This document shows, piece after piece, positions 17,532 to 25,531 of a stretch of DNA of 64,000 nt. The notes beneath the pieces are model-generated. The model searched no databases and was not told the origin of the DNA. It was given only the letters and a program-made list of their open reading frames with translations. The stretch comes from Sphaerisporangium sp. TRM90804. GTDB taxonomy: Bacteria > Actinomycetota > Actinomycetes > Streptosporangiales > Streptosporangiaceae. Both the position numbers and the translations under genes were made by a program. Position 1 is the stretch's first letter; the number at the start of each line of letters is the position of its first letter. The stretch is taken from assembly GCF_029846175.1 (NCBI RefSeq), contig NZ_JARWAC010000009.1, forward strand, positions 186,001-250,000. The letters run 5' to 3'.

Positions 17532-17745
17532 CGGCCCGCGCGCCCCGCGGCCTCGGCCAGGGCCCGGCCGAACCGCCGGCCGGCGGCAGCGCGCTCGTGC
17601 CGAGTCGTTCCCGTCCCCCATCCTGGCGCGCATCGTCAAGCATCTGACGGCGGCGGTCAACGGCTTCTCTTCCGCGGCTGCCGATGATGGGGGCACGGCT
17701 CACGACAGCGGAGCCGGCCAACCACCGCACACGCATGGAGGAGAC

Positions 17746-18228
17746 ATGATCTTGCGCGGTAGAACTCTCGGCACTGCCGCCGCGGCGGCGGCTCTCGGCA
17801 TGCTGGCACTGGCCTCGCCGGCCAGCGCCGGCCCGGACCCGGAGTTCCAGGGAGCGCAGGTGGCGGCGGCGTGCTCGGGCTCCGCCTGCGACGGCAAGAA
17901 CCCGTCGACCTACTGCGGCGGTGACGCGCGGACGGTCCAGAGCCTCAGGCTGGGAGGGCAGGCCCTGCTGGAGCTCCGTTACAGCCCGTCCTGCAGAGCG
18001 GCCTGGGCGCGTATCAGCAACGCCTCGTACGACATCTACAACAGCCCCTCCCCGCTGGCCCGCGTCGTCCGCAACAGCGACGGGCGCAGGTACACCTGCT
18101 ACGTGCCCCAGGGCGGCACCAGCTGCTACACGGCCATGGTGAACGACGCCAACGTCACCTCCTACGCCTATGGCGAGTGGGACAGCGGCGTCACCACCTA
18201 CACCGGCCGCACCGGCTCGTACCGGTAG
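17746..18228 (+). CDS. Secreted DUF2690 protein
   Basis: This 160-residue protein starts with a Sec signal peptide (MILRGRTLGTAAAAAALGML, cleavage after SPASA near residue 28). The mature part matches DUF2690: AACSGSACDGKNPSTYCGGD, then a strand with LELRYSPSCRAAWARISNAS, and two more cysteines in YTCYVPQGGTSCYTAM. Six cysteines suggest three disulfides in an extracellular beta-rich domain. GGAGGAGAC upstream of ATG 17746 is a strong ribosome site. Function is unknown. A stable hairpin starts within its last codons and should terminate the transcript. Confidence 0.88.
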   Translation: MILRGRTLGTAAAAAALGMLALASPASAGPDPEFQGAQVAAACSGSACDGKNPSTYCGGDARTVQSLRLGGQALLELRYSPSCRAAWARISNASYDIYNSPSPLARVVRNSDGRRYTCYVPQGGTSCYTAMVNDANVTSYAYGEWDSGVTTYTGRTGSYR

Positions 18229-18253
18229 CGCGGCCGGGCCGCCCCCGGTACGA
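18217..18253 (+). terminator. Hairpin terminator overlapping the DUF2690 stop codon
   Basis: TCGTACCGG (18217-18225) pairs with CCGGTACGA (18245-18253), and inside it GCGGCC pairs with GGCCGC (18230-18242). The TAG stop lies in the upper stem. There is no U-tract, which is usual for GC-rich actinomycete terminators. Confidence 0.65.
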
Positions 18254-18387
18254 GGAGCCAGGCACCGTACAGGTGAGTGAGATCGCCTGGTGAGCGTCGC
18301 GGAGATCGGCCAGCCGCCGGTGACTCCGGCTCGGGGGGCGACGGGAAACGTGTTGCCGGGGAGCCCGCGGGGTGCTGGACTTCTCCG

Positions 18388-19125
18388 GTGAACGGGGCGG
18401 CGCGGGGGGAATTCGAAGGGATGCTCGCTCGGGTTCGGGCTGATCCGGCCGTGGTGGGGGTGGTGCTCAGCGGGTCGCGGGCGCGGGACGGCATGGCGGT
18501 GCCGGGGTCCGACTACGACGTCTACCTGGTCACGGCCGACGGTGAGACGGTGGAGGAGGATCGCCGCGACGCTTCGCTGGATGTGGCGGCCATGCCTTTG
18601 GAGGAGTTCCGCGCGCACGCGCTTCCGGGGTCGGGGGCGGAGTGGAACCGGTACGCCTTCACCCACGCCCGCGTGCTCGAAGACCGGGCCGACGGGTTGA
18701 TCGGCGAGCTGGTGTCGCGCAAGGGGGCCCTGTCGGCCGAAGAGGCGCGCCAGACGGCCGCGACCTCGCTGGACGCCTTCGTCAACGGCGTCTACCGCTG
18801 GCTGAAGAACGAGCGGAACGGGCGCGTGGCCGAGGCGCACCTGGACGCCGCGGAGAGCATCCCGCCCCTGCTGACCTGCGTATTCGCTCTTCACGGGCGA
18901 GTGCGCCCCTACAACGCCTATCTCGGCTGGGAGCTGCGCAACCACCCGCTCGGCCCGCCGTGGGGTCACGAGCGGGTGCTGCCGCTCCTGCGGGCGGTCC
19001 TGTCACACGCCGAACCCCGGACGGCGCGCCGGCTCTTCCTCGACCTGGAACCGCTCGCGCGCGCCGCCGGTCACGGCCCGGTGCTGGACGCCTGGGGCGA
19101 CGACCTGCGACTCCTGCGGGGCTGA
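18388..19125 (+). CDS. Nucleotidyltransferase-fold protein
   Basis: This 245-residue protein has the minimal nucleotidyltransferase core: GVVLSGSRARDGMAVPGSDY followed by DVYLV, that is G-S-x9-10-D-x-D, with a third acidic residue in SLDVAAMPLEEF. The remainder is helical (RQTAATSLDAFVNGVYRWLK, RPYNAYLGWELRNHPL), like aminoglycoside- or DUF4037-type nucleotidyltransferases. GTG 18388 is chosen because the first helix EFEGMLARVRADPAV follows closely; the frame is open from 18277 but overlaps the terminator region. Substrate is unknown; it could modify a small molecule or act as an antitoxin-like enzyme. Confidence 0.82.
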   Translation: MNGAARGEFEGMLARVRADPAVVGVVLSGSRARDGMAVPGSDYDVYLVTADGETVEEDRRDASLDVAAMPLEEFRAHALPGSGAEWNRYAFTHARVLEDRADGLIGELVSRKGALSAEEARQTAATSLDAFVNGVYRWLKNERNGRVAEAHLDAAESIPPLLTCVFALHGRVRPYNAYLGWELRNHPLGPPWGHERVLPLLRAVLSHAEPRTARRLFLDLEPLARAAGHGPVLDAWGDDLRLLRG

Positions 19126-19139
19126 CGAAGGCCGCGGGC

Positions 19140-19463
19140 TCACGGGCCGGTCTCGTCGCCGGGCGCGGCGTCGAGGTGGTGTTCGAGGGCGTCGAGATGG
19201 TCGCTCCACATGCGCCGATACGGGGTGAGCCAGGCGTCGAGGTCGAGCAGGGGGTCGGGCCGCAGCCGGTACCAGCGGCGCTGGGCGTCCTTGCGCACCT
19301 CGACCAGGCCCGCCTCGCGGAGCACCTTGAGGTGCTTGGAGACCGTCGGCTGCGTCAGCGCGAGCCCGTCGACCAGCTCGCCGGCCAGGCGCTCGCCGTC
19401 GCGCAGCAGGTCGAGGATCTCGCGCCGCTTAGGCTCCGCCAGCACCTCGAACACGGTTCTCAC
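19140..19463 (-). CDS. ArsR-family regulator
   Basis: This 107-residue regulator is a winged-helix ArsR protein without metal-binding cysteines. It begins MRTVFEVLAEPKRREILDLL, continues with ALTQPTVSKHLKVLREAGLV as recognition helix and wing, then the RRWYRLRPDPLLDLDAWLTP tail common in the subgroup that regulates SRPBCC (AHSA1) genes. Here no SRPBCC gene follows; its 3' neighbour is the convergent nucleotidyltransferase. The start is a GTG at 19463-19461, one base after the stop of a short upstream frame. Confidence 0.9.
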   Translation of the reverse strand: MRTVFEVLAEPKRREILDLLRDGERLAGELVDGLALTQPTVSKHLKVLREAGLVEVRKDAQRRWYRLRPDPLLDLDAWLTPYRRMWSDHLDALEHHLDAAPGDETGP

Positions 19464-19464
19464 G

Positions 19465-19542
19465 TCAGCCGATCACGTTCTCGTAGTCGGCCCGCAGCCG
19501 CCCCCAGGCCGGCGGGTCGGCATTCCCTCCCCTGGTTTCCAT
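19465..19542 (-). CDS. Possible 25-residue peptide coupled to the ArsR gene
   Basis: A short frame from ATG 19542 (METRGGNADPPAWGRLRADY, then ENVIG) stops one base before the ArsR GTG. The Trp-containing, charged end and the tight spacing suggest either a translated leader peptide that couples translation of arsR or the tail of a decayed gene (the frame itself is open upstream to 19731). The ribosome site is weak. I do not recognise the peptide. Confidence 0.25.
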   Translation of the reverse strand: METRGGNADPPAWGRLRADYENVIG

Positions 19543-19865
19543 CTCGGCAATATAGCCGGAAGGGCATGCAAGACGCAATCGGTTTCCGGATTTCGGCCTG
19601 ACCGAATATCCGATATCGCTATGCCAGTAACACGAGTCCGATCTTCTGACCAGTGTGTTAGCGCCTAAACTTTCGACTGACCCGCCACGGCTATTGATGG
19701 TTTCCGATGTAACTTTTGCGCGAAAATGCAAATCTTCCGTTGACGTCCCTAATTGGCATCTTTACGATCCGGAAACATGGAGGAAACCCCCCGACATCCG
19801 GCGGAACGCGCCCTTCGCGTCGGCATCGTCCGCAGTGACGGCGCGTGGACGGAGGTGCGGACGGC
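19543..19865 (+). promoter_or_regulatory. AT-richer control region of the sugar ABC operon
   Basis: This block is markedly less GC-rich (about half G+C by eye) than its surroundings. A textbook promoter lies at 19740-19768: TTGACG, a 17-bp spacer and TACGAT, with the transcript starting near 19775 and a GGAGG site before the ATPase GTG. Upstream are the palindromes ATATCCGATAT (19606-19616) and TGTTAGCGCCTAAACT (19656-19671), the latter with TTAG-CGC-CTAA symmetry typical of LacI-type sugar operators. No LacI gene is nearby, so the regulator would act from elsewhere. Confidence 0.7.
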
Positions 19866-21326
19866 GTGACGCTTCTGAGCATGCGGGGGATCGGCAAGAG
19901 CTTCCTCGGCGTTCCCGTGCTGTCCGGCATCGACCTGGACGCGACCGCCGGTGAGGTGCACGCCGTGGTCGGCGAGAACGGGGCGGGCAAGTCGACGCTG
20001 ATGAAGATCCTCGCCGGCGTCCACGTACCCGACCGGGGCACGATCGAGATCGACGGCGCGCCGGTGGCGTTCGGGCACCCGCTGGACGCGCAGCGGGCCG
20101 GGGTGGCCATCATCTACCAGGAGTTCAACCTCCTGCCCGAGCGGACCGTCGCGGACAACGTCTTCCTCGGCCGCGAGCCGCGGCGGCGCGGCCTGGTCGA
20201 CCGCGCGGCGATGGAGGAGGAGACCCGGCGGCTGCTCGGCGAGCTGGGCGAGAGCTCGTTCGGGCCGCGCGACCTGGTCCGCCGCCTCAGCGTCGCCCAG
20301 CGGCAGGTGGTGGAGATCGCCAAGGCGCTGTCCATCGACGCGCGCATCATCGTGATGGACGAGCCCACCGCCTCGCTCGCCGAACACGAGGTGGAACTGC
20401 TCTACGCGCTGGTGGGCCGGTTGCGGCGGCGCGGCATGGCCGTCCTGTACATCTCACACCGGCTGCGCGAGGTGTTCGACCTCGCCCAGCGTGTCACCGT
20501 GCTCAAGGACGGGGCCCGCGTCACCACCGTGCCCACCGCCGAGGTCGGCCCGGCCGAGCTGGTGCGTCTGATGGTCGGCCGCGAGCTGCACGACTACTTC
20601 CCGCCCCGCGCCGCCCCCGGCGACATCGGCGAGGTGAAGCTCAGCGTGCGCGGCGGGGGCAACCGCAAGCTGCGCGACATCGACCTGGAGCTGCGGGCCG
20701 GGGAGATCACCGGGCTGGCCGGCCTGCAGGGGTCGGGCCGCACCGAGCTGGCCAAGGCCCTGTTCGGCGCCGAGCCGTTCACCGTGGGCAGCATGACCCC
20801 GTACCGGCCCCGCTCGGTGCGGCAGGGCGTGGCCGCGGGCATCGGGCTGGTCACCGAGGACCGCAAGGGCGAAGGGCTGGCCCTGCGGCAGTCGGTGCGC
20901 GACAACGCCCTGCTGGTGACGCGGTCCAGGGCACGGCGCGGCCACGGCGCGGGCGTCAAGTCACTGCTGGAGGAGGTGCGGCTCTCACCGGCCGACCCCG
21001 AACGAGAGGTCCGCTACCTGTCCGGCGGCAACCAGCAGAAGGTCGTGCTGGCCAAGTGGATGACGGTCGCGCCGGCCGTCCTGCTGCTCGACGAGCCGAC
21101 GCGAGGCGTCGACGTGGGCGCCAAGGCCGCCATCCACGACCTGATCCGCCGGCTGGCCAAGGACGGCATGTCCATCCTCATGATCTCCTCGGAGCTTCCA
21201 GAGCTGATCGGAATGAGCGACCGCGTGCTCGTCATGCGCGACGGCCGCATCGCCGGAGCGCTGCCCGGCGGCTCCTCGGAGGAGGCCATCATGAGCGTCG
21301 CCGCTGGTCAAGGGGCACCGGCATGA
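19866..21326 (+). CDS. Sugar ABC transporter ATPase, two-domain (RbsA/XylG/MglA type)
   Basis: This 486-residue protein powers a ribose-type (CUT2) monosaccharide importer. Domain 1 has Walker A GENGAGKST (residues 36-44), an LSVAQRQ signature and Walker B IIVMDEPTASL. Domain 2 has the degenerate Walker A GLQGSGRTE usual for this family, LSGGNQQK and VLLLDEPTRGVDVGAK. The duplicated architecture is diagnostic. GTG 19866 is preferred over an upstream GTG at 19845 because GGAGG (about 19849) then sits in place as ribosome site. It overlaps the first permease gene by 4 nt. Confidence 0.93.
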   Translation: MTLLSMRGIGKSFLGVPVLSGIDLDATAGEVHAVVGENGAGKSTLMKILAGVHVPDRGTIEIDGAPVAFGHPLDAQRAGVAIIYQEFNLLPERTVADNVFLGREPRRRGLVDRAAMEEETRRLLGELGESSFGPRDLVRRLSVAQRQVVEIAKALSIDARIIVMDEPTASLAEHEVELLYALVGRLRRRGMAVLYISHRLREVFDLAQRVTVLKDGARVTTVPTAEVGPAELVRLMVGRELHDYFPPRAAPGDIGEVKLSVRGGGNRKLRDIDLELRAGEITGLAGLQGSGRTELAKALFGAEPFTVGSMTPYRPRSVRQGVAAGIGLVTEDRKGEGLALRQSVRDNALLVTRSRARRGHGAGVKSLLEEVRLSPADPEREVRYLSGGNQQKVVLAKWMTVAPAVLLLDEPTRGVDVGAKAAIHDLIRRLAKDGMSILMISSELPELIGMSDRVLVMRDGRIAGALPGGSSEEAIMSVAAGQGAPA

Positions 21327-22408
21327 GCGGGCACGGCCCCCCGCCGGTGCCGACCGGCGAGCGTCGAGCCGACGGCGGCCCTCCGCCCGGAAGACGTGCC
21401 GGCCGGCCGGACGGCCCGCGGCGCACCCGTGCCGGACGGCCCGCGGCCGGCGTGCTGAAGGAGATCGACCCCACCAAGGCCGTCTACGTGGCCTTGGCCG
21501 CGACGCTCCTGGGCGGCTGGCTGCTCGTCGCGATCGACGGCGGCGACTTCCTGACGACGGAGACGATCGTCGGCATCCAGCAGCGCTCGGCCGCGCTGGG
21601 CATCGTCGCCGTCGGCCAGACGCTCGCCATCCTGGCCGGCTCGCTGGACCTGTCGGTCGCCTACCTGATCAGCCTGTCCTCGCTCGTCGCGGCCGAGGTC
21701 ATGGCCGGACGGGACGGCGCGATCCTGCCCGCCGTCGGCGCCGTGCTCGCCGTCAGCGCCCTGGTGGGCCTGGTGAACGGGACGCTGATCACCCGCCTGC
21801 GGGTGCACGCGTTCATCGCCACGCTCGGCACGGCGCTGATCCTGCGGGGCGTCATCGACCACTTCTACGACGGCCCGGCCGGCAGCGTGCCCGTCTCCTT
21901 CCAGTCACTCGGCTACGACCGGATCGGCCCGGTGCCGGTCGCGGCGCTGCTGTGGGCCGCGGTCGCCGTCGCCGCGTGGGTCCTGCTGCGCCGCACCCGC
22001 ACCGGCCACCGCATCTACGCGGTCGGCGGCGACCCGGAGGTCGCCAGGCTGTCGGGCGTGCGCACCGGCCGGGTGGTCGTGCTCACCCACGTGCTGTGCT
22101 CGGTCTGCGCGGGCATCGCCGGGCTGCTGCTGGCGGCCCGCCTGGGCGCGGGCGCGCCGACGGTGGGCACCGACGGGGGCTACGACCTGGAGTCGATCGC
22201 CGCGGTCGTGCTCGGCGGCACCGCCCTGGCCGGCGGCAGGGGCGGCGTGGCCGGAACCGTCGGCGGCGTGCTGCTGCTGGCCGTCCTGGACAGCGTGTTC
22301 AACCAGCTCGAAGTGAACTCCTTCTTCAAGGACGTGGTCAGGGGCGTGGTCATCGTGGCCGCCGTCGCCGTCTACGCCCTTCGCGGCCGGAAGAGGCGGG
22401 CGGCGTGA
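21323..22408 (+). CDS. Sugar ABC transporter permease 1 (CUT2 type)
   Basis: This 361-residue membrane protein belongs to the RbsC-like permease family. A proline-, arginine- and glycine-rich cytoplasmic N-terminus of about 45 residues precedes some eight to ten membrane helices. Family marks are GQTLAILAGSLDLSVAYLIS (the G.IDLSvG-like motif), VNGTLITRLRVHAFIATLGT, the coupling loop GGDPEVARLSGVRTGRV, and ESIAAVVLGGTALAGGRGGV. ATG 21323 overlaps the ATPase stop (ATGA). The second permease gene begins within its stop codon, so this works as a heterodimer with it. Confidence 0.92.
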   Translation: MSGHGPPPVPTGERRADGGPPPGRRAGRPDGPRRTRAGRPAAGVLKEIDPTKAVYVALAATLLGGWLLVAIDGGDFLTTETIVGIQQRSAALGIVAVGQTLAILAGSLDLSVAYLISLSSLVAAEVMAGRDGAILPAVGAVLAVSALVGLVNGTLITRLRVHAFIATLGTALILRGVIDHFYDGPAGSVPVSFQSLGYDRIGPVPVAALLWAAVAVAAWVLLRRTRTGHRIYAVGGDPEVARLSGVRTGRVVVLTHVLCSVCAGIAGLLLAARLGAGAPTVGTDGGYDLESIAAVVLGGTALAGGRGGVAGTVGGVLLLAVLDSVFNQLEVNSFFKDVVRGVVIVAAVAVYALRGRKRRAA

Positions 22409-23334
22409 AGCGGACGATTCCCATCCTGGTGGTGCTGGCCGCGCTACTGGCGGCGATGGCGGTGGTCAACCCGTTCTTCCTGGAGCCCGCCGGTTTCCTG
22501 GCCTTCGTCAAACGCGCCGCGCCGCTGGTCATCCTGGCGGCCGGGCAGTACTTCGTCATCGTCTCCGGCGAGTTCGACCTGTCGGTGGGCTCGCTGGTCA
22601 CCGTCGAGGTGGTGGTCGCCGCCCGGCTGATCGACGGCCAGGAGTCGGCCACGTGGTGGGTCCTGCTCCTGCTGGTCGCCATCGGGGCGCTGGTCGGCCT
22701 GGTCAACGGGCTGGTGACCACGCTGCTGTCGGTGCCGTCGTTCATCACGACCCTGGGCATGCTGCTGATCTTGTCGGGCGCGGTGTTCCTGTGGACGGGC
22801 GGCGCTCCGCGCGGAGCCCTGTCGCAGGCCTTCCGGGTCTTCGGCAGGGGCGACCTCGGCCCCGTCCCGTGGTCGGTCGTGATCCTGGTCGTGGTCGCGG
22901 CGGCGGCCGTCCTGCTGATGCGCGCCGACTTCGGCAAGCGGCTCATGGCGACCGGGGACAACGACCGCGCCGCCGCCCTGTCGGGCGTCAGGGTCGCCCG
23001 GACGCGGATCCTCGCCTTCGTGCTGTCCGGCCTGGCGGCGGCGGTCGCCGGGATCCTGCTCGGGGGCTTCGCCGGCGTCTCGGCCCAGGTCGGCCAGGGG
23101 CTGGAGTTCTCGGCCATCACCGCCGTCGTGCTCGGCGGGGTCGTGCTGGGCGGCGGCCGGGGCTCGGTCGTCGCCGCGATGGCCGGGGCGTTCAGCCTCG
23201 AAGCGCTGTTCGCGCTGCTCAACCTGTACGGAATCTCCGGGCCGCTGGAGTACACCGTGCAGGGCGTCATCATCATCGCCGCGGTCGCGGCGGGAGCGGC
23301 GCAGTTCCCGTCCAGGCTCAGGGCGAGCACCTAG
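22405..23334 (+). CDS. Sugar ABC transporter permease 2 (CUT2 type)
   Basis: This 309-residue RbsC-like permease lacks the long tail of permease 1. It shows GQYFVIVSGEFDLSVGSLVT, VNGLVTTLLSVPSFITTLGM, the coupling loop GDNDRAAALSGVRVARTR and EFSAITAVVLGGVVLGGGRG. The GTG start overlaps the previous stop (GTGA). Two distinct permeases in one operon are less usual than the RbsC homodimer but occur in several actinobacterial and alphaproteobacterial sugar and polyol importers. A 47-nt gap with AGGAG leads to the binding-protein gene. Confidence 0.92.
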   Translation: MKRTIPILVVLAALLAAMAVVNPFFLEPAGFLAFVKRAAPLVILAAGQYFVIVSGEFDLSVGSLVTVEVVVAARLIDGQESATWWVLLLLVAIGALVGLVNGLVTTLLSVPSFITTLGMLLILSGAVFLWTGGAPRGALSQAFRVFGRGDLGPVPWSVVILVVVAAAAVLLMRADFGKRLMATGDNDRAAALSGVRVARTRILAFVLSGLAAAVAGILLGGFAGVSAQVGQGLEFSAITAVVLGGVVLGGGRGSVVAAMAGAFSLEALFALLNLYGISGPLEYTVQGVIIIAAVAAGAAQFPSRLRAST

Positions 23335-23381
23335 TTACCTCACCACCCCTGGCAATCCCCCCATAGATCTAGGAGACGCCG

Positions 23382-24611
23382 ATGTCGCGTCGTCAGTCCT
23401 TGTCACCCCTCGTCGTGACCGCCGCAGTGTCGGTCCTGCTGGCGGCCGGTTGCACCAGCGACCGGCCGCCCGGCGCCACCGGCGCCACCACCTCGGCCAG
23501 CGCCAGCGCCGGCAGCGGGGCGGCCACCGAAGGCGCGAACACCGGAGAGCAGTCGAAGTTCTTCGTGCAGGCCGACTTCGACGCCCAGCTCGCCATGCGC
23601 GGCAAGGAGGCGCAGGGCCCCGCGGACCGGCCGTGGGAGCAGGCCATCGACCCCAAGATGGTGAGCACGGCCGATTACAAGAAGAAGGCCGGCGACCGCC
23701 ACCTGTGCTTCTCCAACGCCGCCGTGAACAACCCCTGGCGGCAGGTCGGCTGGAAGAGCATGCAGGCCGAGGTCGCGTTGCACAAGGAGATCACCAAGTT
23801 CACCGCGCTCGACGCGGAGGGCAAGGACGACAAGCAGATCTCCGACATCGCCGAGCTGCAGGGCCAGGGCTGCGACGCCCTCATCGTCTCCCCCAACACC
23901 ACCGCCACGCTCACCCCGGCCGTCCAGGCGGCGTGTGAGAAGGTGCCGGTGATCGTCTTCGACCGCGGCGTGCAGACCGACTGCCCGGTCACCTTCATCA
24001 ACCCCATCGGCGGCTACGCCTTCGGCGCCGACGGCGCCGAGTTCCTGGTCGAGAAGGTGCCGGCCGGCGGCAAGGTGCTGGCCCTGCGCATCCTGCCCGG
24101 CGTCGACGTGCTGGAGACCCGCTGGTCGGCGGCGAAGGTCATCTTCGACCAGAGCAAGCTGGACGTCGTGGGCGTCGAGTTCACCGACGGCGACGCCGCC
24201 AAGACCAAGAGCATCGTGAGCGACTACATCCAGCGCCACGGGAAGATCGACGGCGTCTGGATGGACGCCGGGGCGACCGCGGTCGCCGCCGTCGAGGCGT
24301 TCGAGGACGCCGGGCAGCCCGTGCCCGCCATCGTGGGCGAGGACCAGCAGGACTTCCTGCAGAAGTGGAAGCAGGAAGGCCTCACCGCGATCGCGCCCAC
24401 CTACCCGACCTACCAGTGGCGCACGCCGATCATCGCGGCGCTGAAGATCCTCAACGGCGAGGAGGTGCCCGAGACCTGGAAGCTCCCGCAGCCGAAGATC
24501 ACCGCCGAGAACCTCGACAAGTACCTCCAGCCGAACATGCCGCCCCTGCACTACGCCATGTGCGGGTGTGAGACGATGCCCGGCTTCCCGGCGAACTGGG
24601 GCGGCAAGTAA
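23382..24611 (+). CDS. Sugar-binding lipoprotein of the CUT2 importer
   Basis: This 409-residue protein has a lipoprotein signal with lipobox LLAAGC (Cys24), followed by an Ala/Ser/Gly-rich spacer to about residue 50. The periplasmic-binding-protein type 1 fold is evident from HLCFSNAAVNNPWRQVGWKS, ISDIAELQGQGCDALIVSPN, PVIVFDRGV, GADGAEFLVEK and GKIDGVWMDAGATAVAAVEA. It should capture the sugar outside the membrane and hand it to the two permeases. It is longer than typical RbsB (about 300), with an added N-terminal region (residues 50-100). AGGAGAC lies before ATG 23382. Confidence 0.92.
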   Translation: MSRRQSLSPLVVTAAVSVLLAAGCTSDRPPGATGATTSASASAGSGAATEGANTGEQSKFFVQADFDAQLAMRGKEAQGPADRPWEQAIDPKMVSTADYKKKAGDRHLCFSNAAVNNPWRQVGWKSMQAEVALHKEITKFTALDAEGKDDKQISDIAELQGQGCDALIVSPNTTATLTPAVQAACEKVPVIVFDRGVQTDCPVTFINPIGGYAFGADGAEFLVEKVPAGGKVLALRILPGVDVLETRWSAAKVIFDQSKLDVVGVEFTDGDAAKTKSIVSDYIQRHGKIDGVWMDAGATAVAAVEAFEDAGQPVPAIVGEDQQDFLQKWKQEGLTAIAPTYPTYQWRTPIIAALKILNGEEVPETWKLPQPKITAENLDKYLQPNMPPLHYAMCGCETMPGFPANWGGK

Positions 24612-24663
24612 CCCCGGGCCCCACCCCGCCAACCTCCCCGAGCTACCGAGAAAGGAGCCGCCC

Positions 24664-25509
24664 ATGTGGCCCGTCGGCGTGAACACCTGGGTCTGGACCT
24701 CCCCGCTCACCGACGAGGGCCTGCTCCGGCTGGCGCCCCGGCTCGCCGCCTGGGGGTTCGACACGGTCGAGCTGCCCGTCGAGCACCTCGGGGACTGGGA
24801 GCCGGGCAAGGCCGCGGCGGTGCTGGCCGAGGCCGGGCTCGGCGCGTCGGTGGCGCTGGTCATGCCGCCCGGGCGCGACCTCGTCGCCGCCGGCGCCGAG
24901 ACGGTGGCCGGCACCCAGGCCTACCTGCGCGCGTGCGTGGACGCCGCGGCGGCGGTGGGCTCGCCGGTGATCTGCGGGCCCGCCTACGCCGCGGTCGGGC
25001 GCACCTGGCGGATGGGCCCTGACGAGCGGCGCGACCGGTACGCCGAACTGCGCGCCAACCTCGCCCCGGTCGCCGAGTACGCGGCCGGGCGCGGCGTGCG
25101 GATCGCCGTCGAGCCGCTCAACCGCTACGAGACCAGCGTGCTCAACACCGTCGAGCAGGCCCTGGAGGCGCTCGACGGGCTGCCCGAGGAAGGGTGCGGC
25201 CTGGCCCTGGACACCTACCACCTCAACATCGAGGAGAAGCACCCCGCCGCCGCCGTCCGCATGGCGGGGCGGCGGGTGGCGCACGTGCAGGTCTGCGGCA
25301 CCGACCGGGGCACGCCGGGCGAGGACGACTTCGACTGGCCGGGGTTCGCCGCCGCGCTGCGCGAGGTGGGCTACGCCGGGCCGCTGGTCATCGAGTCGTT
25401 CACCGCCGAGAACCAGACGATCGCCACCGCGGCCTCCATCTGGCGTTCGCTCGCCGCCACCCAGGACGCCCTCGCGACCGAAGGGCTCGCCTTCCTGCGC
25501 ACCCTCTGA
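24664..25509 (+). CDS. TIM-barrel sugar epimerase/isomerase (tagatose/psicose 3-epimerase-like)
   Basis: This 281-residue protein has the xylose-isomerase-like TIM barrel. The four metal and catalytic positions of ketose 3-epimerases are matched: Glu in IAVEPLNRYETS, Asp in LALDTYHLNIEE, His in HVQVCGTDRGTPGEDDFDW and Glu in LVIESFT. The phrase GTDRGTPGE resembles the substrate-binding stretch of D-psicose/D-tagatose 3-epimerases. It follows the binding-protein gene by 52 nt and should act on the imported sugar in the cytoplasm. GAAAGGAG before ATG 24664 is a good ribosome site. The exact sugar is not determined. Confidence 0.88.
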   Translation: MWPVGVNTWVWTSPLTDEGLLRLAPRLAAWGFDTVELPVEHLGDWEPGKAAAVLAEAGLGASVALVMPPGRDLVAAGAETVAGTQAYLRACVDAAAAVGSPVICGPAYAAVGRTWRMGPDERRDRYAELRANLAPVAEYAAGRGVRIAVEPLNRYETSVLNTVEQALEALDGLPEEGCGLALDTYHLNIEEKHPAAAVRMAGRRVAHVQVCGTDRGTPGEDDFDWPGFAAALREVGYAGPLVIESFTAENQTIATAASIWRSLAATQDALATEGLAFLRTL

Positions 25510-25511
25510 TC

Positions 25512-25526
25512 CCGCCCTGGGGGCGG
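25512..25526. terminator. Short hairpin between convergent genes
   Basis: CCGCCC (25512-25517), loop TGG and GGGCGG (25521-25526) form a six-pair stem between the convergent epimerase and disulfide-oxidoreductase genes, which end 22 nt apart. It may serve both transcripts. Confidence 0.45.
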
Positions 25527-25531
25527 CGGCG

